In this document: positions 1-7,402 of the stretch, one piece after another
Position numbering within the stretch: position 1 is the first letter of the stretch
How the letters are laid out: each line of letters begins with the position of its first letter
Assembly: GCA_019636695.1 (NCBI GenBank)
Contig: JAHBXD010000004.1
Location: forward strand, 186,001-250,000
From: Phycisphaeraceae bacterium
Lineage (GTDB): Bacteria > Planctomycetota > Phycisphaerae > Phycisphaerales > UBA1924
Length of the DNA stretch: 64,000 nt
Reading direction: 5' to 3'
Made by a program: the position numbers and the translations under genes
The notes under the pieces: model-generated
What the model saw: only the letters and a program-made list of their open reading frames with translations
Databases searched by the model: none
What the model was told of the DNA's origin: nothing

Positions 1-1424
1 GGAGGCAGGAACTTCAATTCCGCGATGCCATCGTGACCGGCAATGCCCCAGGGGGGCTTTCGTTTCGGGGCGACACGGCCTATCGCTCAAGTCGCGAGTT
101 CGCGGGCGAGCTCGGGTCGAACGATCTCTTTTCGTTCCGGCGTGATTCGCTGTATTCGGGGCTTTCCGGGCACGGCCTGCGGGCGACCGATGCTCTGCAA
201 TACCAGATGGCGCTGACAACCGGCAGCAGGGCCCCGGCGGGGATTATCGGTTCGCCTCTGGTTTATCAGGGGCAGGTGGCCTCTGGAGCGGATGTCCGCA
301 GGCGCAACGAGCTTTTCGTGCCCGGGGGGGATATGCCGCGGCGTGATCCGGATTTTCCGGTGAACGATCCATATGCCGGGGGGGGGTCGCTGCTGGGGGC
401 GCTGCGTTCACCGTCGGCGTATGTCACCTCGCGGTCGTCGCAACCGATGATCATGTCCACGCAGCGCGACCTTGCGGACAACCCGCTCGGCATGACGGCT
501 TCGGCGCTCGGCGGAATCAAGCTCGTTCCACTGGTTGTTCCGGAACGTCTGGCGATGACGGACATCGGTTCTTCGCTCGCGTCGCCGGATGTGCGTTCTG
601 CCCAGCGGTCGGCCTATGACATCGTGCGAGAGCGTCTGGCTGAAGCCGCGGCAAGCCCGGAGGGTGCGACGGAACTGCCGGAGTGGGAACGTCGACTGGC
701 GGAACTGCGTGCAGAGCTGGATGCAATCCAGATGCCGGTGACCACGCTGCCGCTGGATCGTGAGGGGGCGATGGAACCTGTGCCGGCCGAACCGGGCGAG
801 GAATCTCCGGCGGGGTATGAAGGGCTTGAGCCGGCGACGATCGAGTTCATTCGCCGCGGGCGCATCGAGATCGAATCGTTCGTCGGGCCGCTTCCGGAGG
901 GGGTGTCGTATGACGCCTACGGCGAGCACATGCGCATCGGCGAGCACCTGATGCAGAACGAGCGGTATTTTGACGCGGAGGAGCGGTTTATTCGAGCGCT
1001 CGCCGCACGTTCCGGCGATCCGACGGCGATGGTGGCTCGGGTGCACGCCCAGTTGGGCGCGGGGCTGTACCGCTCGGCGGCGACGAATCTGCGCGAGGCG
1101 ATGATGCGCCATCCTGAACTTGCGCCCGTTCGTTATCGTGGGGGCACGATGCCTTCGGCCGCGCGGACGGCGACCCTGATGCACGAACTCAAGGCCAACA
1201 TCGGGTTCGGTGACGGGGAAAGCATGCGGCAACTGGAGCGTGAATCGGCGCTGCTGCTGGCCTACCTCGCGTTTCAGACGGGTGACACCGCACTGTGCGC
1301 CAGGTCGCTCGATGTACTGAGCGATTCGCGTGTGGCGGCCGATGCCGCTTTGATTGCGCTGCTTCGCGGTGTCTGGCTTGAAGCGCCCGCTCGATCGGGC
1401 GAAGGCGGGGGCTCCGGTGGTTGA
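1..1424 (+). CDS. C-terminal part of a large hypothetical protein with TPR-like repeats (truncated by window edge)
   Basis: The frame is open to the left edge with no stop before the first possible start (GTG at 33), and the residues encoded before it read as normal protein, so the true N-terminus lies outside the window. The first 200 residues are rich in Gly, Ser, Arg and Pro with no domain I recognise. A charged helical segment follows. Around residues 290-370 (counted from the GTG) there is TPR-like sequence (HMRIGEHLMQNERYFDAEER, then a second helix pair starting near VARVHAQLG). This suggests a protein-protein scaffold. The 3' end overlaps the proposed start of the next gene by 8 bp (GTGGTTGATGA), so the two are probably co-transcribed. 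The role is unknown. Confidence 0.75.
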   Translation, partial: RQELQFRDAIVTGNAPGGLSFRGDTAYRSSREFAGELGSNDLFSFRRDSLYSGLSGHGLRATDALQYQMALTTGSRAPAGIIGSPLVYQGQVASGADVRRRNELFVPGGDMPRRDPDFPVNDPYAGGGSLLGALRSPSAYVTSRSSQPMIMSTQRDLADNPLGMTASALGGIKLVPLVVPERLAMTDIGSSLASPDVRSAQRSAYDIVRERLAEAAASPEGATELPEWERRLAELRAELDAIQMPVTTLPLDREGAMEPVPAEPGEESPAGYEGLEPATIEFIRRGRIEIESFVGPLPEGVSYDAYGEHMRIGEHLMQNERYFDAEERFIRALAARSGDPTAMVARVHAQLGAGLYRSAATNLREAMMRHPELAPVRYRGGTMPSAARTATLMHELKANIGFGDGESMRQLERESALLLAYLAFQTGDTALCARSLDVLSDSRVAADAALIALLRGVWLEAPARSGEGGGSGG

Positions 1425-3123
1425 TGATCGAACCCCGCCCCCCGCACCAGGGCTGTTTGCTTCGGGTCGTCCTGAGGCGCATCGGGCGGGGGGTTCCATC
1501 AAGGATTTTCTGACTGACGGCTCACTTCCGGCGCTCTGCCGGGAGGTATCGCGCATGCTGGGGGTGCGCGTGGAGCTGCGGGAAGAAAAGAACGCGCTGG
1601 TTGTTTTTAACGAGGAAGATTTCAGCCACCCATGGCGGATAGAGAGTGCGGCACCTCCCCCGGAAGGATCGACCCGGATTCCGCTGGTCATCGCTGGTGA
1701 CCCGATCGGCTGGATCGTGGTGCATCCGGGTGAACCGGGGGGGCCGGGGTCGGCGTTGACGCGCGAGCACATGGAGCAAGCGCTTCGGTATCTCGCTCGG
1801 GCAGCGAGCGAGTTGTGTGCCCAGGAGCTGACGCTCTGGCATCGGGTGCAGGAAGTCGAGATGATGTACCGCCTGAGCGCGCTGCTCGTTCGCGTAGGCG
1901 GGGCCGAGCGCGTGTTGAACGAAGCGCTCGCCAGCGCGCTGCAGGTGCTTGAACTTGATGCCGGGAGCCTTGTTCTTCTGCCCGAAGATGCTCAAGGGCA
2001 GGTGGTTTCTGGAGATGAGAAGGACCTGGTGATCAAGGCATCACGAGGGCTGAGTCGCGAATGGCTCGAATCGCCGCTGCCGCTCTCTCGCGATCGGCTT
2101 TTTGACCGCCTGGCGCTCGGGGGCGAGATTGTGACGAGTTTCGATCTGGCCAGCGATCCGCGCGTGCTGCACCCGCAGCGCACGGTTGCCGAGGGCCTTC
2201 GGAGCTTCATCGGGGCCGGGTTGGTGTTCCAGGGGCGGCCCATCGGTGTGATGCGGCTGTATTCGCGCTCGCCGCGGCAGTTCAGTGACGCCGATAAACG
2301 GCTGCTCCGTTCTGTGGCCGAACAGTCCGCCGTTGCCGTCGAGCAGTCAAGGCTTCTCAGGGTTCTTGAACACGAGAGGCAGATGCAGCGCCAGTTGCAG
2401 CTTGCTGCCGATGTGCAGCGGCGCATGTTGCCCGCGACGAACCTGCGTTTCGAAGGGTTTGATGCCGCGGCGAGGTATATCCCCAGCCATCGCGTCGGCG
2501 GCGATTTCTACGACGCCTTTACGCAGGGCGAATCGGTCGCCATCGTCGTGGGTGATGTCGTGGGCAACGGCATCGCGGCGGCGCTGTTGATGGCGAGCGT
2601 CAGGGCGACGCTTCGGGCCCATGCCGGTCAGGGGCTTGCGGTGCACGAGGTCGTTGAGCGTGTCAATCGTGCGCTCTGCAAGGACACGCTCGAGAGCGAG
2701 TTCGCCACGTTGTGGTTCGGCATGATCGACCGGGTGTCGCGAAGCCTGAGTTATTGCTCGGCCGGGCACGAGCCGCCGTTTGTGGTGCGGCAGGCCGGTG
2801 ATGATCTTGAGATCATCCGGCTGGCGCACGGCGGGCTGGTTGTCGGCATCAGCCCGGAAGAAACGTACGAGTTCGGCAGCATCGATCTGCGGGCGGGCGA
2901 TGTGTTGGTGGCATATACCGATGGGCTGCCGGAAACATCGAGTTTTTCGGGTGAGCGATTCGGTGTATCGAGGATTCAGCGGGCAGCACTCGACGCGTTG
3001 CGCGAGAATCGGGAGGCCAACGCGCAGGCGATCATCGAGCGCGTTTTCTGGGAGTTGCGCCAGTTTGCCGGCATCAATGCCAAGCATGATGACCAGACCA
3101 TCATGGTCATCCGGGTGATGTGA
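1417..3123 (+). CDS. RsbU-like PP2C serine phosphatase with GAF domain
   Basis: This is a soluble phosphatase of the SpoIIE/RsbU type, which dephosphorylates STAS-domain anti-anti-sigma proteins. From the proposed start the protein is 568 residues. A GAF-like sensor spans about 145-310 (EVEMMYRLSALLV; IGVMRLYSRSPRQFSD). A helical linker (QLQLAADVQRRMLPA) leads into the PP2C domain at about 326-568. Metal-binding motifs are present: GGDFYDAF near 363, GDVVGNGIAAALLMAS, SAGHEPP, DVLVAYTDGLPE and terminal HDDQTIMVI. A longer frame opens at 1354, but GTG 1417 follows a GGCGGGGG purine stretch and gives the usual short overlap with the upstream gene. The likely substrate in this window is the STAS protein at 9238, which is an inference. 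Confidence 0.88.
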   Translation: MVDDRTPPPAPGLFASGRPEAHRAGGSIKDFLTDGSLPALCREVSRMLGVRVELREEKNALVVFNEEDFSHPWRIESAAPPPEGSTRIPLVIAGDPIGWIVVHPGEPGGPGSALTREHMEQALRYLARAASELCAQELTLWHRVQEVEMMYRLSALLVRVGGAERVLNEALASALQVLELDAGSLVLLPEDAQGQVVSGDEKDLVIKASRGLSREWLESPLPLSRDRLFDRLALGGEIVTSFDLASDPRVLHPQRTVAEGLRSFIGAGLVFQGRPIGVMRLYSRSPRQFSDADKRLLRSVAEQSAVAVEQSRLLRVLEHERQMQRQLQLAADVQRRMLPATNLRFEGFDAAARYIPSHRVGGDFYDAFTQGESVAIVVGDVVGNGIAAALLMASVRATLRAHAGQGLAVHEVVERVNRALCKDTLESEFATLWFGMIDRVSRSLSYCSAGHEPPFVVRQAGDDLEIIRLAHGGLVVGISPEETYEFGSIDLRAGDVLVAYTDGLPETSSFSGERFGVSRIQRAALDALRENREANAQAIIERVFWELRQFAGINAKHDDQTIMVIRVM

Positions 3124-3141
3124 TCGGCGCTGTTTCGGCCG

Positions 3142-4455
3142 TCAGGGGCGGTCGTTTCTTCCCTGCGCAGGGCGCCGTGGGGTTGGTCGATTCACACGCC
3201 AGTTCGGGCGCGATTCCGCCGGTGCGGCCTCTGGCGCGGGCTTGGTTTCAGGCGCTGGGTTGGCCTTGGGCGCAGGAGGCGGCGATTCGGTGGTCGTCTG
3301 CGGCGTGCCTTTCGGATCAGCATCGTCGCCGAGGCCCTCGTTCGGCGGCGGGGGGCACCCTTGCACCATGCGATCGAGGAAATAGAAGAAGTCTTCCATG
3401 TCGATCCGTCCGTCGGGAGCACCGTATGCCGGATCGTTGACATCGCTCGAACCCGTCAGATCGGCGACAGCGCCATTCTGCGCCTCGAAGTGATGAAGGA
3501 AATAGATGAAGTCGTCGAAATCCGTCTTCCCGTCGGGGATGCCGTAGGCAGGGTGCAGCGGGTTGCTCGAACCGGTCAGGTCGCCCGGCACACCGACAGT
3601 CAGGCGAGCCGGATCGGCGAACATCGTGCCGCAAATGTTCGAGATCATGCACTCGTAAAGACCCTCGTCGGCATCGGAAGCGTTTTCGATGACCAACCTT
3701 GATGTAGCGACCCCTCTGACCCGCTCGGTGGCGACAAGGGGTTGTCCGTCTTTGTACCACTGGTAGGTCAGCGGGAACGGGCTGAAGGCTCGCGCGGTAA
3801 AGACCGCACGCTGGCCTGGGCAGAGGCGCTTGCTCGTGGGTTGAAGCAGCATGCGTGGACACGGAACCGAGTCGTACTCGACGACATAGGCGGTGTCACG
3901 ATTGTTGTCGTTGGCGGCCCGATCGTTCCATGTGCCGTCGAGCACCGGACCGAGGTTTGAAAAATGCAGGAAGCACTCTCCTAGATCGTCGTTGTCGGGT
4001 TGGCCCGGCGCCCAATTGGTGAATTCGAACGGCTCACCGGTGACCCATACCCAGCCTTCATCGGGGGCTTTGGAGCCGGGGGTCTGATATCCACCAAGCC
4101 AAGGACCGATGCTCCGGCGGTCGTCGAAGTAATACCACGAATTCGGGGTATTCATCACCAGCTGGAATACGAAATCATTTTCCTCTTGGCTGGTGATTGT
4201 GGCAAGGTATCCACCCCTGAGCACCGCGGCGTCTCGCGCGGTTCCCCAATTCACATCGGGAACGACGATTACCTCATACCAATGGCCGTTGCCCTGCCAT
4301 TGCACCGGCTCAGCGCCTGCCAGGCCGGCCATACCCATGGCTGAAACAAGGGCCGCCGCCCCCCTAAACAGGGGGTATTTTGGCCACGCGCTGCCGGTGA
4401 GCGGCTTCGAGATGCGATGCATTTGGCGGAATCTCAGGCGTATTTCTTGCAGCAC
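3142..4455 (-). CDS. Secreted C-type-lectin / Ig-like protein with paired dockerin-like repeats
   Basis: This is an exported modular protein of 437 residues. GTG at 4455 has AAGGAG about 8 nt upstream. An unusually long basic leader precedes a hydrophobic stretch (AAALVSAMGMAGLAGA) that looks like a signal peptide. Residues about 52-195 resemble a C-type lectin fold: GHWYEV, LRGGYLATITSQEENDFV, EGWVWVTGEPFEFTNWAPGQ, GTWND. An Ig-like domain follows (LTYQWYKDGQPL, DEGLYECMISNICG). Two dockerin-like repeats (PDGKTDFDDFIYFL and PDGRIDMEDFFYFL) end in GCP. Unlike its two neighbours it then continues with about 65 residues rich in Pro, Lys and Ala. It probably binds carbohydrate or protein at the cell surface. 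The domain calls rest on motif reading only. Confidence 0.82.
   Translation of the reverse strand: MLQEIRLRFRQMHRISKPLTGSAWPKYPLFRGAAALVSAMGMAGLAGAEPVQWQGNGHWYEVIVVPDVNWGTARDAAVLRGGYLATITSQEENDFVFQLVMNTPNSWYYFDDRRSIGPWLGGYQTPGSKAPDEGWVWVTGEPFEFTNWAPGQPDNDDLGECFLHFSNLGPVLDGTWNDRAANDNNRDTAYVVEYDSVPCPRMLLQPTSKRLCPGQRAVFTARAFSPFPLTYQWYKDGQPLVATERVRGVATSRLVIENASDADEGLYECMISNICGTMFADPARLTVGVPGDLTGSSNPLHPAYGIPDGKTDFDDFIYFLHHFEAQNGAVADLTGSSDVNDPAYGAPDGRIDMEDFFYFLDRMVQGCPPPPNEGLGDDADPKGTPQTTTESPPPAPKANPAPETKPAPEAAPAESRPNWRVNRPTPRRPAQGRNDRP
3353..3592 (-). repeat. Paired dockerin-like repeats of the lectin-like protein
   Basis: These are two tandem protein repeats, each with an Asp-Leu-Thr-Gly opening, an inserted Ser/Asn/Pro loop, a PDG turn and an Asp-rich helix ending FIYFL or FFYFL. 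The array ends in Gly-Cys-Pro. They are more diverged than the pairs in the next two genes (GSSNPLHP and GSSDVNDP loops). Confidence 0.75.
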
Positions 4456-4650
4456 TCCTCCGCTCCTTGTTACGGGATGCGTGCGCCGTTCTCACTCCGG
4501 CGGACAAACTAGCAAGTGCGCAAGATTAGACAAGAAATTTTCAAGTTGTGGGTAATCGTGCGTAGCCTTGCACGCGACCGAGCGCTGTCGGTTGTGTGCT
4601 CATGCCGGTGGCCCCAGGTGCTCGCCGCGGAACTCATCACACGCGGAGGT

Positions 4651-4893
4651 TCACGGGCACCCGGCGAGGAAGATGTCCAGAAAATAGAAGAAGTCGGCGG
4701 CGTCGAGCGAACCGTCGGGCACGCCGTAGTTCGGGTCGTTCGGATCGCTGGAACCCGAGAGATCGGCGATGGCGAGGTTGCCCGCGGTGAACTGGTCGAG
4801 GAAGTAGAAGAAGTCGGCGGCGTCGAGCGAGCCATCGGGCACGCCGTAGCTCGGATCATTCGGATCACTTGAGCCGGATAGATCGGCTCGGCA
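4651..4893 (-). repeat. Paired dockerin-like repeats (copy pair 2)
   Basis: Two nearly identical units encode ADLSGSSDPNDP, YGVPDGSLDAAD and FFYFLD. The first is preceded by Cys and the second followed by AGCP. At DNA level the two units, and the pair at 6249-6491, are similar enough to recombine. Confidence 0.85.
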
Positions 4894-6063
4894 GGCGATG
4901 TCCGGCGTCGCGACGAATATCCCGATCGTGCCGTTCTGCATAAACGCGGCGAAAGCGATTTGTCCGGCATCATTGATCGCGACCCGGCTGGAGAGCGCCT
5001 GCCGCCCGGTGGGGGGGCCGAAGTCAAAGCCCATGACGAGGTCGCCGAGGTCGGTGGCCAGGAGGTCACCGTCGCCCGCGATGCGGACCAGCGATTGTCC
5101 GTCGCCCACGAAGACGGCATGGCCGGTGGTGGTGCGTGCTCGAAAGGCGACCCAGCCCGAAGCGTTGATATCGGGTCCGAAATTTCCGAAATCGGTTGAC
5201 ACAATACCCAGGTCGCCCGGACGAGCAATGGTTACGGTCTCAATGCCGTCGGAGCGGATCAGGCGCCATTCGTTTGCGGCACGTGTGCGCACAAAACAGG
5301 AGACATCACCCGAGGAGCCGAGGGCGACGCCGTTCAGAATGCTGTTGTACGGGCCGGAGGTTCTTGCATCGGCGATCAAGGTGCGCGAGCCGTCCGGTTC
5401 GAATCGGTAGACCAGACTGTTGCTGGAGGCATCAAAGACTTTGGCGGCAAGTTGTCTGGAGTCGTTGATAGAGGAAGTGAACAAAAAGGCGTATTGACCC
5501 GTGCCGCTTTGGGCAATGAGCGTCTGGGTGCGCACTCCACCGATGAATTCATCGAAAACGTACTTCTGATTTGAGCCGAAGGCCCCGCGGAAACCAATAG
5601 CGCCGTCGCCGGTCAGGCGCACACCCCCGAAGTTGCTGACCCCTTGCGGGCCGCCCGCGGGAAAACTTTCCACGAGCGTACCAGCCGTGTTGATGACGAT
5701 CGCACCGGTGCCCGTGGTCAGGTAGCTGAGAGCGATCCGTCCGAGATGGAGGTCAAGGTCGCTGCTGAAAACCGGGTCCGCAGGATTGTTGATTGTGAAT
5801 ATGGATGACCCAATGCCGGCCCGCCCATAGAAGACCCCCTCGGTGGCGATGCCCGCCGTGACATAGCGCACAGCGACAGCGCCGTCTTCGTCGATGGCCA
5901 CGCCCTGACTTGACAGCGATGATGGGAAGGGCAGATTGAAGGTCGGGATGTTCGGGTCGAGCGACGAACGGCACTGCAGCTCGAACGACCACTGCGTCGG
6001 GATGTCTGCCGCAACCGATGCGGCAGACAGCGTGAGAATGGCGCAAGGCAGGTGAAGATTCAT
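4651..6063 (-). CDS. Secreted repeat protein with C-terminal dockerin-like anchor
   Basis: This is an exported protein of 470 residues. The signal peptide is MNLHLPCAILTLSAASVAA. The body, about 20-385, carries recurring beta-rich units that pair a line such as GVAIDEDGAVAVRY, GVRLTGDGAIGFRG, NASGWVAFRART or INDAGQIAFAAF with a value-reporting line such as GIFVATP or VFVGDGQSLVRIAG. This spacing suggests a beta-propeller-like fold. The last 80 residues begin with a Cys (ACRADLSGSS), hold two dockerin-like repeats and end in AGCP, which matches the Cys-first, Gly-Cys-last anchor style seen on secreted proteins of this bacterial group. The ligand is unknown. The gene lies on the same strand as both flanking dockerin-like genes. 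Confidence 0.8.
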   Translation of the reverse strand: MNLHLPCAILTLSAASVAADIPTQWSFELQCRSSLDPNIPTFNLPFPSSLSSQGVAIDEDGAVAVRYVTAGIATEGVFYGRAGIGSSIFTINNPADPVFSSDLDLHLGRIALSYLTTGTGAIVINTAGTLVESFPAGGPQGVSNFGGVRLTGDGAIGFRGAFGSNQKYVFDEFIGGVRTQTLIAQSGTGQYAFLFTSSINDSRQLAAKVFDASSNSLVYRFEPDGSRTLIADARTSGPYNSILNGVALGSSGDVSCFVRTRAANEWRLIRSDGIETVTIARPGDLGIVSTDFGNFGPDINASGWVAFRARTTTGHAVFVGDGQSLVRIAGDGDLLATDLGDLVMGFDFGPPTGRQALSSRVAINDAGQIAFAAFMQNGTIGIFVATPDIACRADLSGSSDPNDPSYGVPDGSLDAADFFYFLDQFTAGNLAIADLSGSSDPNDPNYGVPDGSLDAADFFYFLDIFLAGCP

Positions 6064-6248
6064 GAGAGCTGTCTCCCGGCGGAAGTGACGTGCCTAGGCG
6101 GGGCGTGTTGATTGCGGCGGGCATCGTCGTCACGAGGCATTGCCTCGACCATAGCGAAATTGTTTCGATGGGTCGAGCGCGAAGCGGAAAATGAGCGCGG
6201 CCCCGGTCGAATGACAACCAAGGCCGCGAGGAGCGTTGAGAGATGGTG

Positions 6249-6491
6249 TTACGGGCAGCCGGCGACGAAAATATCGAGGAAGTAGAAGAAGTCTGCGGCG
6301 TCGATCTGGCCGTCGGGCACGCCGTAGTTCGGGTCATTGGGATCGCTGGAGCCGGAGATGTCGGCGACGCCGACGTTTCCGGCGACGAACTGGTCGAGGA
6401 AGTAGAAGAAGTCGGCAGCGTCGACGCTTCCGTCGGGGACACCGTAGAGGGGGTCGTTGGGATCGCTGGAGCCGGAAAGATCGGCGGCACA
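6249..6491 (-). repeat. Paired dockerin-like repeats (copy pair 3)
   Basis: Two units encode SGSSDPNDP, YGVPDG and DAADFFYFLD, opened by Cys and closed by AGCP. They differ from the pair at 4651-4893 at only a few positions. Confidence 0.85.
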
Positions 6492-7040
6492 CGACGAGCC
6501 GGCGACCATGTACGTCTCAAATCCGATGCGCCAGTTGCCGTCGCCCTGCGGAGTGCCGTTCAGATACAGCGGCTCGGGATACATCGGCGTTCCCGGGGGC
6601 TGCACGTAGGTGCCGCGCATCCACAGCCCGTTGCCGTGACCCTGAAGTTCGATAAGAAACGTATCGCCCGTGTTCAAGAAGATGCCCGCCGACATGAGGT
6701 CGACAAAGACCAGTTCAAGGGCCGGGATCGAGTGCACGACGGTATCGGTACTCAGCACCGGCCCGGGTGAAAACACGTCGCCGGAGCGGATCCGCACGGT
6801 CGCAGACCCCCCGACAGCCTGCTCGAGGCCGAGCAAGACGCCCTCGAGCTGGCCGTCCATTCCCGCTCGAACCTGGGCGTGCCAGATCAGAAAAGTTGCA
6901 TCAACGTTGAAAATCGATGTCTGGCTTCCTGGTGGTGCAAAAAACGGACTGACCTGGTCAAGCACCCCGACTTGTGCCCCGGCGTGCCCCGCCGCGACGA
7001 GCAAGCATCCTACACCCACGCACATGGATTTCATCATCAT
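6249..7040 (-). CDS. Secreted beta-rich protein with C-terminal dockerin-like anchor
   Basis: This is an exported protein of 263 residues. AAGGAG lies just upstream of a run of three ATG codons at the start, so either of the first two could be used. The signal peptide is KSMCVGVGCLLVAAGHAGAQ. Residues about 24-180 look like a compact jelly-roll or carbohydrate-binding beta-sandwich (VDATFLIWHAQVRAGMDGQL, TVRIRSGDVFSPGPVLST, FLIELQGHG, WRIGFETYMV), but I cannot name the family. The final 80 residues begin CAADLSGSS and carry two dockerin-like repeats ending AGCP. It lies upstream of the two other dockerin-like genes on the same strand and probably arose with them by duplication of the anchor module. 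Confidence 0.8.
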   Translation of the reverse strand: MMMKSMCVGVGCLLVAAGHAGAQVGVLDQVSPFFAPPGSQTSIFNVDATFLIWHAQVRAGMDGQLEGVLLGLEQAVGGSATVRIRSGDVFSPGPVLSTDTVVHSIPALELVFVDLMSAGIFLNTGDTFLIELQGHGNGLWMRGTYVQPPGTPMYPEPLYLNGTPQGDGNWRIGFETYMVAGSSCAADLSGSSDPNDPLYGVPDGSVDAADFFYFLDQFVAGNVGVADISGSSDPNDPNYGVPDGQIDAADFFYFLDIFVAGCP

Positions 7041-7402
7041 CTTCTCCTTGTTGTGTCGAGATGCCCCCTTGGCATTTCACTCAATGCGCGTAAGTAGGCT
7101 ACCAGAGAGCGCGCGTAGCCGGAAGGCTTCCAGGCATGTTTTCGTTGCCGAACGCTACTCCATCGAGTGTGCGCGTACGGACCAACGAGCGAAACCCGCG
7201 TTCCTGCAAGCTCTTGTGATGCACACAATGAGCGAAGGAGGACGTGTGTACTTATAGGACGTGACTCTGCGGCTGCGTGGTTGACCCCATGCTGTCTGTG
7301 GCTGCGTGTTGAGCGTTCGGAAGTTCCCGGGGTGCGGGTGGATCGACCCTTCGCATGTGCCGATATCCATCGCAGTCGGTTTTCATCCACCTGTGTTTAC
7401 GC
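7041..7402. other. Divergent intergenic region between secreted protein and sensor-kinase operon
   Basis: These 362 bases separate two divergent genes, so promoters for both should lie here. I found no convincing -35/-10 pair. Visible features are an AAGGAGG at 7235-7241 followed within 3 nt by GTG codons that stop after a few codons, and two copies of GGCTGCGTG (near 7271 and 7301), each followed by a TTGA. No tRNA-like or terminator-like fold was seen. Confidence 0.4.

Noticed and set aside
408-1772. Long minus-strand open frame (454 codons) opposite the first two genes
   Set aside because: It lies antisense to two well-supported genes, is Arg/Pro/His-rich with no domain, and is expected from high third-position GC on the other strand.
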